From the IMG/VR virus record IMGVR_UViG_3300034073_001682, positions 1 through 31,304 of that record: 31,304 bases of DNA, one strand, 5' to 3'. Below the pieces are notes generated by a model. That model had not been told where the DNA came from and ran no database searches. It saw only the letters and a program-made list of their open reading frames with translations. Shown piece after piece: positions 14,185-22,063 of this stretch. Positions within the stretch are counted from its first letter, which is position 1; each line of letters starts with the position of its first letter. The stretch is from a virus. Both the position numbers and the translations under genes were made by a program.

Positions 14185-14331
14185 CCATTACCTATAACGG
14201 CATTCAGCTACCCGACAGGACAGGATTAAATAGTACAAACATTCAAAATAGTAATAACGATGAAAAAGGAACAGAAATCCAATGAACCGATAAACCCTGC
14301 CTTGCGGGTAGGTGATGTTGGCAGCAGTATT
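14184..14331 (+). repeat. attC-like site between cassette-like genes 1 and 2
   Basis: After the inverse-core-like arm ending ...TATAAC (14198) come CTACCCG (14208-14214), AGG (14217-14219) and CAGG (14221-14224). These can pair with CGGGTAG (14305-14311), CCT (14300-14302) and CCTG (14296-14299), with A14220 left extrahelical. The next core-like GTT is at 14317-14319. The order inverse core, spacer, inner arm, extrahelical base, variable loop, inner arm, GTT is that of an integron attC folded on one strand. The start codon of gene 2 (14260) lies in the loop. No integron integrase is in the window. Confidence 0.5.
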
Positions 14332-14466
14332 CCTTCACAAGCTGAATTAGTATCAGAAACAGCAGACGCATACTGTCCTAATTGTGAAGCGTACATTGTC
14401 AACGAAAGAGTAACATACGAAGAGTGCTGCGATACTTGCGGAAATGATATTGAATGGCACGAGTAA
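14260..14466 (+). CDS. Cassette-like gene 2: small zinc-ribbon protein
   Basis: 68 residues. The first 19 (ending NPALRVGD) are encoded by the site-like segment upstream of the core-like GTT; the cassette part begins at V20. Two Cys pairs, C39-x2-C42 and C57-x2-C60, form a likely zinc ribbon (YCPNCEAYIV and CCDTCGNDI), perhaps contacting nucleic acid or protein. GTTGGCAGCAGTATT (14317-14331) pairs with AATATTGCTGCTAAC (14465-14479) over 15 positions with two G-T pairs; the 3' arm overlaps the stop codon. So gene 2 has its own arm sequence, different from gene 1 but with the same geometry. Confidence 0.65.
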   Translation: MKKEQKSNEPINPALRVGDVGSSIPSQAELVSETADAYCPNCEAYIVNERVTYEECCDTCGNDIEWHE

Positions 14467-14517
14467 TATTGCTGCTAACTACCTATACAAGCACCTTTAT
14501 TCACCTATCACAGCGAT

Positions 14518-14727
14518 ATGAAACAACCACAGAACAAGACCGAGTCTTGCCAATCTGATGTTATAGGCCGTTTTTTGGTTATTAAAGAATATCCTCAGAT
14601 GACTTGTAAGATTGGAGACATAATTGAATTACCATCGAAAGACTGGGTTTATGCAGACGAAACATTTTGTGAAGATGATTTTTTTGAAAATTGGCCTGAT
14701 ATTTTTCAGCGTGTAAATAGCTTATAA
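14518..14727 (+). CDS. Cassette-like gene 3: hypothetical protein
   Basis: 69 residues. Its first 16 bases are identical to those of gene 1 (ATGAAACAACCACAGA), giving the same MKQPQ start. After 14 codons the core-like GTTATAGGC (14560-14568) begins the gene-specific part. That part has a small beta-barrel look (RFLVIKEYPQMTCKIGDIIEL) and an acidic, aromatic end (FCEDDFFENWPDIF). GCTTATAAC (14720-14728) at the stop codon pairs with the 5' arm over nine positions with one G-T. AT-rich like its neighbours. No known family. Confidence 0.65.
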   Translation: MKQPQNKTESCQSDVIGRFLVIKEYPQMTCKIGDIIELPSKDWVYADETFCEDDFFENWPDIFQRVNSL

Positions 14728-14764
14728 CCCTTCTAACCACTATAACAACACCACCCCCACGCCC

Positions 14765-15511
14765 ATGCGTACCCTCTTACTCCTCCTCCTCCCCCTCCAC
14801 GCATTGAGCCAATGCCTACCCACTCCGATCACCTTACCCATGCAGGACACGTTCTGCCATGAGTACGAGGACTGCAACTTCATCTTTGACACCCAATCAA
14901 ACCCCTGCTGGGAGTGCATAAATAATCCACATTGGTATACGATTACACCTGAAAATGATACCTACGTAGTGGTTACGATCGACCCCGATTTGAACGCACA
15001 CTCACTCAGCAACACTGACCCGCAGGTATCGGGATTCATGCTGTTCAACGGCTGCCCCGATGATGGAGGTGAACTATTATTTAGACCGTGGTCAGGCGGT
15101 GGTGGTGCGTGCTGGAATTGGGATGAGTTGGATGTGTATTGCGGGTGGTCACAAGATCCTAATAGCCCTAACTTAGACCAAGGCTGCGTTACCTCGACAC
15201 CTCCTTACACGGGTTTCAGCCACAACGTAACGATGGGATTTGAACTGCAAGCGGGGGTAAGTTATTGGTTCTGCTTCTACCCACAAGGCGGTTGCCCTCC
15301 GTGGACTTCAACGTGTACGTGGGGCTGCATTACCGTTACCTTCGAGGGGGTGAATTTTTTGGAGCTGCTGCCAAATGAGGACAGTTCAAATGAGGACACC
15401 TCGACGTACCGACCCCGATACACCAAGGTGGTGATTGAGGGTAGGGGGGTGTTCATCCGCGACAACCGCACGGGCGCGATTTATGATTTGATAACGAGGG
15501 AGACGCGGTAA
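14765..15511 (+). CDS. Exported Cys-rich protein, possible moron
   Basis: 248 residues. A clear signal peptide (MRTLLLLLLPLHALSQ) is followed by a Cys-rich, aromatic and acidic beta protein with about 15 cysteines, suggesting disulfides outside the cytoplasm. The core (YVVVTIDPDLNAHSLSN, then GFELQAGVSYWFCFYPQGG) resembles secreted beta-sandwich modules of the pre-peptidase type. A Ser/Asn/Asp-rich linker leads to a C-terminal VVIEGRGVFIRDNRTGAIYD segment, somewhat like end domains of proteins secreted by Bacteroidota. LSQC is a poor lipobox, so a soluble or envelope protein is more likely than a lipoprotein. It is the last + strand gene and could alter the host surface. Confidence 0.7.
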   Translation: MRTLLLLLLPLHALSQCLPTPITLPMQDTFCHEYEDCNFIFDTQSNPCWECINNPHWYTITPENDTYVVVTIDPDLNAHSLSNTDPQVSGFMLFNGCPDDGGELLFRPWSGGGGACWNWDELDVYCGWSQDPNSPNLDQGCVTSTPPYTGFSHNVTMGFELQAGVSYWFCFYPQGGCPPWTSTCTWGCITVTFEGVNFLELLPNEDSSNEDTSTYRPRYTKVVIEGRGVFIRDNRTGAIYDLITRETR

Positions 15512-15513
15512 CA

Positions 15514-18093
15514 TCACCCCTTCAACATCAACGTCACGTTGGTATTGCCCGTGGCAACGCTGCCCTGTACACTCACAGACAACAAATCGCCAGCATTGAA
15601 CACCTCGTCGGGTAACGAGAACTCCAACACATCACCAGCTCCCATCGCGCTGCTGTCGCTGGCTACTGATGTGCCGTTCACATAAATCTTCACCGTAACC
15701 GTGGCGGCATTTTCGACGCGAATCCACATTGACACGGTCAGCCCATCGAACGGTACAATGAACTCAGTGTCGTATTCGCGGACGGCTAAATTTACGCCGT
15801 TGGCAAATGAAATCCACCGCTCGGTATCGGTGGTGATGCGGGTGGCAAGCACCAAGAAGATCGGGAACGACAACGGCATCTCGACACTTGCATCAACACC
15901 CGCGCGAGGGGTGTAGGTTACCGCATTAACCGCTCCCTCGGTTGATCGCAGCACTATTCCTCCAACACCTAACGGCTGCAAGTTTAGTTGCCGTGTTGCC
16001 GTGGCAGCGGTTGTGTCGGCTACTGACTGCACAGACTGTTGAACACTCTCAATGGCTGCGCTTGGGTTGCCACCTGCGGGAGGCGCACTGAATCTATCTA
16101 CCTGCGCAACGGTTATTGTGCCGCTCAGCGACATCTCAATGAACTCCAAGTCGTACTCGTCAAGTGAAGCTGTGAACCGCAACGATGTGATGCACCAGAA
16201 TATTGTCTCATAGAACGGCAAGCTCCACATGTAAATAGGCGTGTGAAAAACCTTCATTAACCGCGTTCGCTTCGATCTGTGACGGTGCTGCGCATAGGTC
16301 TTTACAAGTAGAGCGTTGATGAACTCAAGCCCAGCCGCTGTTGGTATTTTCCAATCGTCGGAGGTAAGGGTAAAGTTGTCGTTATACCTGATGCTGCCCT
16401 TGGTTGACAAGGTGCTAATCTGATCGCCAAAAAACGCCTCATTCAACTCAATGTCCTCGCGGGCGTTGTTATCGAATGCACCCTCGAATAGGATGTTCTC
16501 CAAGCCCTGACCGCCTCCATTATTGAGCACGTAGGCTTGAAAAAATAACTGCATATCACAGTCAGCAAGCGCGTCGTCAGTAATAATGCTGCTCGTGTCA
16601 CCATCTGCCTCGTAAGCCTCTACCGTTACGATCTCAACAAGCAACCCGCTCTCGTCGTCAGGCAAGGCAGGGGTGATGATTGAGAACTGCTGATTTATGT
16701 TAGCCCCATACTTAGCGTTGACCACTTGGCTGTAAATCTCCCATAGATCACCCGTGTCGGTAGTCCAAGCAACGTCTGCATTGTAAGGCTGGAACACACT
16801 GATCTGCTCACCTGCGGCAAGGGTGAATATGCCGCTGCCGACTTGTGTTGCAAGCCGCTTGAGATAGTAGTCGCCCATCTTAAACCGCACTTGCATTTTG
16901 TAACGCAAAGCCCGTGCATCACCTGTGCGGGTGCCGTCTGCGGTTTGGTTGATTTGCCAAAAAAATTGGGTTTGAAAAGCTGTACCGGACGGAGCGACGA
17001 AAAATTCACTCTCGAACTCAACACCAAGCAAATCTGCGATAGGCTGTTGATAAGGCGCATTGTCGCCTAGTGTGGCATTGGTGCTGCTGACCAGCGGTAA
17101 TTGCCCACGGAAGTTGTACTCCCTGCGCACTGATCTTACAGGGTGCAACCACTGATCGCTGCCTCCTTTTAATATCTTCGCTTGACCCGCCCCTGTTCCA
17201 ATGGTAAAAAACGGGTTTAACGAGCTGTTGGCAGCAAGCAAGTTACCGCCGATGTCGTATTTATTTAGCGAATACAGAGGTGAGTTGCTGATGCACAGGC
17301 GGGGTATTAAAAAGAATTTACCCTGCGATAGATAGATTGAAGCCATGAACGTATCGCACACGCGCTCTAACACCTCACCGCATGATAACGGGCGTTTAAG
17401 CACACCGTCATCGCTCAGTATCAACTCATCGCTAATGCACCGGTGGTAAAGATAGGGGTCAGCGTTGCCGTCTGCAATAGCCACCGAGGTGTTGAAGTAG
17501 CGTTGTGTCCACAGGAAGTCATCACCCAGCGACCAAAATCCGATTGTCCGAGCCTTCAATAGACACTTGCGCACTACGTCCATAAACGTCTCAGGGCCTG
17601 TGTAGAACGACCCGTCGCTCTCAAGGTAGTCCACCTTGTACAGGTTAGCAAGTTCACACACGGCGGTCAATGCCAACTCGCGGGGCAATGGGGCGTTTTC
17701 AATTTCGGTCTGCTCACCGAGTATCACACCCGCCCAATAGAACTCATTATCACCATCGGGGTCGCGAATGATCTTAAGCTGAAAATGACCCTCCTCCTCA
17801 GTGCGCAGACGAGTAATCATTAGATCGACGGTTACCGTTTCAGTGCCATCACCCGACGGCATTTGGTTCATCTCCACCGTGCCGTAGTACAAGGTGAACT
17901 CTACCTTGCTACCTACGATCTGTTGGAACGGCTCTTGCGACTTGCCGTCGTAGATTAACTCAAAGCCCTTACTTGTCAGGGTCGTTTCGCGAGGCTCAAA
18001 GTCAGCCGTTGGCGGCTCGCTTTCTCCGTATATCTCAACGCGCCACTTGGTGCTTTTATCGCTGAAAAATTCACTATATAACCAAAGGTTCAT
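15514..18093 (-). CDS. Tail-tip / baseplate hub-like protein
   Basis: 859 residues, the last gene of the late operon, in the usual place for the tail-tip or baseplate protein right after the tape measure. The N-terminal 600 residues are a mix of strands and helices without repeats. Around 670-702 a short helical segment (SAAIESVQQSVQSVADTTAA) leads to a final beta-rich region of about 155 residues, likely a surface-exposed sandwich or receptor-contact module (MWIRVENAATVTVKIYVNG). No enzymatic motif is seen. The role in host contact comes from position and architecture. The stop is only 2 bases from that of the converging exported-protein gene. Confidence 0.7.
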   Translation of the reverse strand: MNLWLYSEFFSDKSTKWRVEIYGESEPPTADFEPRETTLTSKGFELIYDGKSQEPFQQIVGSKVEFTLYYGTVEMNQMPSGDGTETVTVDLMITRLRTEEEGHFQLKIIRDPDGDNEFYWAGVILGEQTEIENAPLPRELALTAVCELANLYKVDYLESDGSFYTGPETFMDVVRKCLLKARTIGFWSLGDDFLWTQRYFNTSVAIADGNADPYLYHRCISDELILSDDGVLKRPLSCGEVLERVCDTFMASIYLSQGKFFLIPRLCISNSPLYSLNKYDIGGNLLAANSSLNPFFTIGTGAGQAKILKGGSDQWLHPVRSVRREYNFRGQLPLVSSTNATLGDNAPYQQPIADLLGVEFESEFFVAPSGTAFQTQFFWQINQTADGTRTGDARALRYKMQVRFKMGDYYLKRLATQVGSGIFTLAAGEQISVFQPYNADVAWTTDTGDLWEIYSQVVNAKYGANINQQFSIITPALPDDESGLLVEIVTVEAYEADGDTSSIITDDALADCDMQLFFQAYVLNNGGGQGLENILFEGAFDNNAREDIELNEAFFGDQISTLSTKGSIRYNDNFTLTSDDWKIPTAAGLEFINALLVKTYAQHRHRSKRTRLMKVFHTPIYMWSLPFYETIFWCITSLRFTASLDEYDLEFIEMSLSGTITVAQVDRFSAPPAGGNPSAAIESVQQSVQSVADTTAATATRQLNLQPLGVGGIVLRSTEGAVNAVTYTPRAGVDASVEMPLSFPIFLVLATRITTDTERWISFANGVNLAVREYDTEFIVPFDGLTVSMWIRVENAATVTVKIYVNGTSVASDSSAMGAGDVLEFSLPDEVFNAGDLLSVSVQGSVATGNTNVTLMLKG

Positions 18094-18100
18094 GTTGTCG

Positions 18101-18139
18101 GGGTGTTAGGGTGGTGTGACAGGGTGTTAGGGGTGGTGT
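18101..18139. repeat. G-rich direct repeat in the tape-measure/tail-tip spacer
   Basis: GGGTGTTAGGGTGGTGT (18101-18117) recurs with one extra G at 18122-18139, filling the 47-base spacer between the tape measure and tail-tip genes. The late mRNA is C-rich here. The + strand has four G-tracts that could stack as a quadruplex, though one loop is long. No promoter box is visible. Confidence 0.6.
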
Positions 18140-18140
18140 A

Positions 18141-20738
18141 TTATCGCGTTCGGTTGCGGCTGCGGTCAAGGCGGCGTGAACCGCTTTCCTGTGCTAGTAC
18201 AATGTCATTTCCGCTGATGCGCCCTGTGACGGTTACATTGGTAGCACCGCCACCGCCGCCGCCTATCATTGATTGCAGCTTGTCAAGCGGTGCGATCACC
18301 TCAGGGTTGTTGCGAGCACCTGCGTATTCACCAACAAGGCCGAGGGTAGGCCCTGACACGATACCACCGTCGGCAAACGCGATTGCACCAATTAAACCCT
18401 CGACAAGTGCAAGTCCACCAGCAATGACGGCAGGCATAGCAAGCCCACCAGAGGCAAGGTTAGCAGGGTTGGTTGGTGATGAGAACACCGCCACGGCGTT
18501 AGCCTTAGCAACGCCAATCAATGTCTTTAACACTTGCTTACCCATGCCTTTCATTGCCTCCCCAGCCGACACACTGCCTGTTATCATAGACCCAAATGTG
18601 TTGCCAAATGACTGACCAAGATTGTCAGCCAGCATAAGCGTTTGGTTCAATTTATCTTGAAACTCCTGCTCAGCAAGTATCTTAGCGTCTGTGTGCGCTT
18701 TATAGTCTACTGTTGCCTGCTCTAGCCACCCATCATCTGACTGCTCCTCGACAGGGTCAACAGTGGTAAGGTTAGGGCCTGCTCCACCCGCTTGGCCTTT
18801 CTCAATAAATTGAAACCGCATACTATCGCTGCTCTCAAAATTGCTAAGTGCTGCTTGTTGTGCGTTGTAGAGGTCGTCGAATGACTCCTTCAACTTATCA
18901 ACCTCGGTGCGCGCGGTGGTGGCGGCGGTGGCTGCCTCAGTCATTGGTGCAGCAACAACATCGCCTGCGCCATCAACACTATCGTCCAACGCATGAAGCG
19001 CACCTGTCAAGCGATCAACCAGCGACTTGTTTTCGGCAAGGTCAAGTCCAATTCGTCGCTGCTGCATTGCGATTGAACCAGCAGGGCCTTGAAAAGCCCC
19101 CATTAGCTTATCAACCATTGCAGGGCCGTCGACAAGCTCGTCCTTCAACTTCATCTGCGCTGCAATAGCCTCATCGAGTTGCTGCGTAAGTACCCGCTTC
19201 TGCGCGGCCTTAACCACCGATGCTGAGTAAGCATCAACAGCGGTGGTCAACTCACCCATCTTAACCTTTTCCATGTCGAGGTTGCCGAAGTACTCAGGCG
19301 ACAATGCCTGCAAGTCACGCAAAGCTTGCTCACGTAACCGTTCACTCTTAGTTTCGTCCTGTACCACTTTCGCAAGCCGCTCTACTTTTTGCTTCGCCAC
19401 CTCGGCCTCAGTATTGGCGGTGTTCAACGCATCTTGGAATGACTTTGCGGCCTTTACAGCAGGGTCAGTGAATGTAATGTAGTTGCTCATAGCCACCCCC
19501 AGCGCCACGATACCAGCCGCCGCTAGCGCATAAGGGTTGGCCATTAGCACAGCGTTCATGCGTAAGATAGCAGGAATGACGCGCGATTTCATCGCTGTGC
19601 TAAGTAGGTTAAAGCTAAGCACCATCTGAGGCAGCATGACAAGTATAGGCCCTGCGGCGGCAAGTAGCCCACCCATGACAATGATGATGCCTTGTGTTGT
19701 GCCAGATAAATTAGCAAACGACGACGCAAGCCCCGTGACCATATCCATCAACCCAGCGATTGCGGGTGCCAGTGCCTTACCGATTGCAAGCTGTGCACCC
19801 TCGATCGCCGATTGCATCTTTTTCATGCTTCCAACCGTGGTCGCGTCCATTGTGTCGGCCATGCGCTGTGCAGCCCCCTCAGATTGACCGAGCGACACGG
19901 TAAGCGCATCGGTTGCGTTAGCACCTGCGGATAATACGAGCAACGATGATTGCGCCGTGCGGCCTACCTCATCGAATGCGTCGGTAAGTGTCATGCCTTT
20001 AGCGGCGAGTGTCTGTATCTTCTCTCCAACAGGCTCAGCTCCCGCGCCAAGGTCAGTAATAATGCGTCGGAGCGATGTGCCCGCCATCGACCCCTTTATA
20101 CCCGCGTTGGCAAGCGTGCCAAGCATAGCGGTGGTCTCCTCGATACTTACACCTGCCGACTTAGCAACAGGGGCGACATACTTCATTGCCTCGGCAAAGC
20201 TCTCCATATCCATCGCCGTCGAGCTGAACGAGGCAGCCATTACGTCGGTAACCATGCCTGTCTGTGATGCGTCAAGGCCGAACGCACGCAAGGTGCTACC
20301 TGCCACCTCGGCCGCACGCGCAAGGTCGGTGTCGGTTGCTTGAGCGAGTGCAAGTGTAGCCGCTGTGACCTTGGTGATCTCATCGGCGGTGAAACCCAGC
20401 TTAGCATATTCGGTCTGCAACTGCGCCACCTCCGTTGATGTGAATCGCGTCGTGCTACCAAGCATGGTAGCATTGTCGCTGAGTGCCTTAAATTGGTCGG
20501 CAGTTGCACCGCTGACCGCCTTAACCTTGGCCATCTGCTGCTCGAAGTCAGCGAATACCTTGAACGATGTGCCTGCGATTGCGGCAAGGGGTGCGCTGAA
20601 TGCTAAGCTCATCCGCTTGCCGAGCGCTTGAATGTTGCCCGTTGTGCGTCCTACCTCACGGTTGACATGCCCTAAAGCCTTATTGAGGTCGGAGGTATTA
20701 GCCCCTACGTTAATGACTAGATTTCCTAATGATGCCAT
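18141..20738 (-). CDS. Tail tape measure protein
   Basis: 865 residues. The conserved TP901-type core is clear at about 60-280: DFEQQMAKVKAVSGATADQF, then LGSTTRFTSTEVAQLQTEYA and a later NAGIKGSMAGTSLRRII. Hydrophobic segments follow at about 345-420 (QGIIIVMGGLLAAAGPILVM and a second one), then coiled stretches. The C-terminal FADGGIVSGPTLGLVGEYAG with a Gly-rich run is typical of tape measures. The protein sets tail length; at about 0.15 nm per residue this predicts a tail near 130 nm, as in a siphovirus. Gene order (chaperone, tape measure, tip) agrees. Confidence 0.92.
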   Translation of the reverse strand: MASLGNLVINVGANTSDLNKALGHVNREVGRTTGNIQALGKRMSLAFSAPLAAIAGTSFKVFADFEQQMAKVKAVSGATADQFKALSDNATMLGSTTRFTSTEVAQLQTEYAKLGFTADEITKVTAATLALAQATDTDLARAAEVAGSTLRAFGLDASQTGMVTDVMAASFSSTAMDMESFAEAMKYVAPVAKSAGVSIEETTAMLGTLANAGIKGSMAGTSLRRIITDLGAGAEPVGEKIQTLAAKGMTLTDAFDEVGRTAQSSLLVLSAGANATDALTVSLGQSEGAAQRMADTMDATTVGSMKKMQSAIEGAQLAIGKALAPAIAGLMDMVTGLASSFANLSGTTQGIIIVMGGLLAAAGPILVMLPQMVLSFNLLSTAMKSRVIPAILRMNAVLMANPYALAAAGIVALGVAMSNYITFTDPAVKAAKSFQDALNTANTEAEVAKQKVERLAKVVQDETKSERLREQALRDLQALSPEYFGNLDMEKVKMGELTTAVDAYSASVVKAAQKRVLTQQLDEAIAAQMKLKDELVDGPAMVDKLMGAFQGPAGSIAMQQRRIGLDLAENKSLVDRLTGALHALDDSVDGAGDVVAAPMTEAATAATTARTEVDKLKESFDDLYNAQQAALSNFESSDSMRFQFIEKGQAGGAGPNLTTVDPVEEQSDDGWLEQATVDYKAHTDAKILAEQEFQDKLNQTLMLADNLGQSFGNTFGSMITGSVSAGEAMKGMGKQVLKTLIGVAKANAVAVFSSPTNPANLASGGLAMPAVIAGGLALVEGLIGAIAFADGGIVSGPTLGLVGEYAGARNNPEVIAPLDKLQSMIGGGGGGATNVTVTGRISGNDIVLAQESGSRRLDRSRNRTR

Positions 20739-20748
20739 AATGCGTATG

Positions 20749-21081
20749 TTACCAGACCTTCTCGGTCTTAATTACCTTCTCTTTTTTGCGGGCGAACTCC
20801 CAGCCCTTTTTTATTTCGTCAATGCTTACGGCTGCGGATGGCTTGTTTTTTTCCCACGGGAATTCAATGAAGTCCTTACGCGGGTCTAGCTTTGCGCCCT
20901 TCTTTAAGTGCGCCCTTAACTGCTGCATCGCAAGCCATCGCACCTGCTCCCATTGCTCGCGTGATTTACGACGGCTACCCTCCAACATGACTAGCAACTC
21001 ATCGTAGGTCATGTCAAAAAAAAGAGTTGGGTGCAGTTGTAATTCACCCACACCCAACTCAGTTAGTATCTGCCAAGTCAT
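20749..21081 (-). CDS. Tail assembly chaperone, downstream (T) part, made as a -1 frameshift fusion
   Basis: The 110-residue frame from ATG 21081 (TWQILTELGVGELQLHPTLF, then a Trp-rich, basic helical part) has the look of the second, T-type part of phage tail chaperones, which bind the tape measure. The same frame is open upstream to the A9 run at 21125-21133 within the first chaperone gene, so a -1 slip joins them. The fusion would have 236 residues (111 from the first gene plus 125). Independent translation from ATG 21081 is possible but not required. The tape measure starts 10 bases after its stop. Confidence 0.8.
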   Translation of the reverse strand: MTWQILTELGVGELQLHPTLFFDMTYDELLVMLEGSRRKSREQWEQVRWLAMQQLRAHLKKGAKLDPRKDFIEFPWEKNKPSAAVSIDEIKKGWEFARKKEKVIKTEKVW

Positions 21082-21098
21082 CTCGCGACCTGCTGCCT

Positions 21099-21458
21099 TT
21101 ACGGCTTTGTCCGTGGCACTTGCCTTTTTTTTTGCCCATCTTCACCCTTCTCGGCTGTGTCGTCGGTCTCAGCTTGCGGCATAATTACCGCACTGATCGC
21201 CTCAAGGTCGGCTGACGATGTGTTGTCCTCCAGCCACTCCTCGGTGATCGTGCAAGGCTGATCGAGAGCTTTAAACCCTGCCTCTATCATCAGATAGACA
21301 AGAGTAATAAGGTGATCGGTGCGCATTACGTGACCGCGAACGTTGAAGTTCAAAACGCTGATCTCTCCCTTGTATCGGAGGTCAAAGCGTTTCATTGCTC
21401 CAAGTGTGCGACGATAAGGCAGGTCTTTACCTGCGAGGGTGATAGTTCCGTCAATCAT
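21099..21458 (-). CDS. Tail assembly chaperone, upstream (G) part
   Basis: 119 residues. It sits between the major tail protein and the tape measure, the standard place for the G-type chaperone. It starts IDGTITLAGKDLPYRRTLGA, has a helical middle and an acidic tail, and ends soon after a run of nine As (codons 109-112, CAA AAA AAA AGG). Most ribosomes would stop at TAA to give this short form, with a minority slipping -1 to make the long fusion. In known systems the two forms work together to load the tape measure for tail tube assembly. Confidence 0.8.
   Translation of the reverse strand: MIDGTITLAGKDLPYRRTLGAMKRFDLRYKGEISVLNFNVRGHVMRTDHLITLVYLMIEAGFKALDQPCTITEEWLEDNTSSADLEAISAVIMPQAETDDTAEKGEDGQKKRQVPRTKP
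21125..21134 (-). other. Programmed -1 frameshift site (C followed by nine A)
   Basis: On the - strand the reading is CAA AAA AAA AGG. A -1 slip on the A run re-reads A8-A9-G as AAG, then continues GCA AGT GCC without a stop into the frame that contains ATG 21081. The slippery run lies 26 bases before the end of the upstream gene. Position, direction of shift and gene context are those of tail chaperone genes in many siphoviruses. Confidence 0.8.
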
Positions 21459-21481
21459 GTGGTTGTGTATTGTGTGGTTGA

Positions 21482-21925
21482 TTATTCAGATATTGTCTCG
21501 CGGATTAACGCGCCAACGCCCTCGAATGAAAACGAGAACTGCACGTTATCTTCAACGCCGCCTGTCTGCTCCAATGAGGTGATGCGGATTTTTCCACGAA
21601 AACGGCTGTCACCATTTACCTCGTCACCATCAACATGTGATGTCACCTTGCAGAACAACTCACCACGGCTCAAAAACGCATCCCATAATTGAGCAACACC
21701 GTTTGTTGAGACCTCTGAAAATAAGTGCTCACCGCTACCTGACCAAGAGCGCAAGCCCTCAGCTAATGTGCGCCAACCTCCGCTGAATTTATTGGTAGTG
21801 TCTCGCGGGTCTTCACTAAGACTGATTGACGCGTTAAGCGCTAATCCGATAGGTGTTGAACCGTCGTAAGATGAGCCTGCATAAATTACAAATTGGCTCG
21901 CATTCATTACTCCTAATGTAGGCAT
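21482..21925 (-). CDS. Major tail (tube) protein
   Basis: 147 residues. The pattern is that of TP901-1-type tube proteins: MNASQFVIYAGSSYDGSTPI at the start, SISLSEDPRDTTNKFSGGW in the middle and a final FRGKIRITSLEQTGGVEDN then VQFSFSFEGVG. The subunits stack as rings around the tape measure to form the tail tube. It has its own strong-looking late promoter with an operator palindrome about 45-85 bases upstream, as expected for a protein needed in hundreds of copies. The chaperone gene follows after 23 bases. Confidence 0.85.
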   Translation of the reverse strand: MPTLGVMNASQFVIYAGSSYDGSTPIGLALNASISLSEDPRDTTNKFSGGWRTLAEGLRSWSGSGEHLFSEVSTNGVAQLWDAFLSRGELFCKVTSHVDGDEVNGDSRFRGKIRITSLEQTGGVEDNVQFSFSFEGVGALIRETISE

Positions 21926-21969
21926 GGTAATGTGTATTTAAGGGTTTTTTGATTCTTAATTGTCTGATA

Positions 21970-22009
21970 CAAATATACTTAATCTGATCTTGTTAAAGTA
22001 TTACTTTAA
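21970..22009 (-). promoter_or_regulatory. Late promoter with 17-base palindrome, before the major tail protein
   Basis: On the - strand TATATTTG (21977 to 21970) fits the -7 consensus TAnnTTTG exactly. In place of a -33 TTTG lies TTAAAGTATTACTTTAA (21993-22009), a perfect 8-1-8 palindrome centred at 22001, 24 bases upstream of the -7 box. The promoter before the portal gene has the same design with the palindrome centre also 24 bases upstream, and 30 of 40 positions agree between the two. This suggests a phage-coded activator binding over the -33 region. The rest of the 138-base gap holds only a GCCTTAAGGC palindrome at 22039-22048. Confidence 0.75.
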
Positions 22010-22063
22010 GCAAATTATGTAATTAACTGATTTTGTGTGCCTTAAGGCGTTGGCTTGTGCGCT

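Noticed and set aside
14765-14815. Lipoprotein signal (LSQC)
   Set aside because: Gln before the Cys is outside the usual lipobox; an ordinary signal-peptidase I site fits better.
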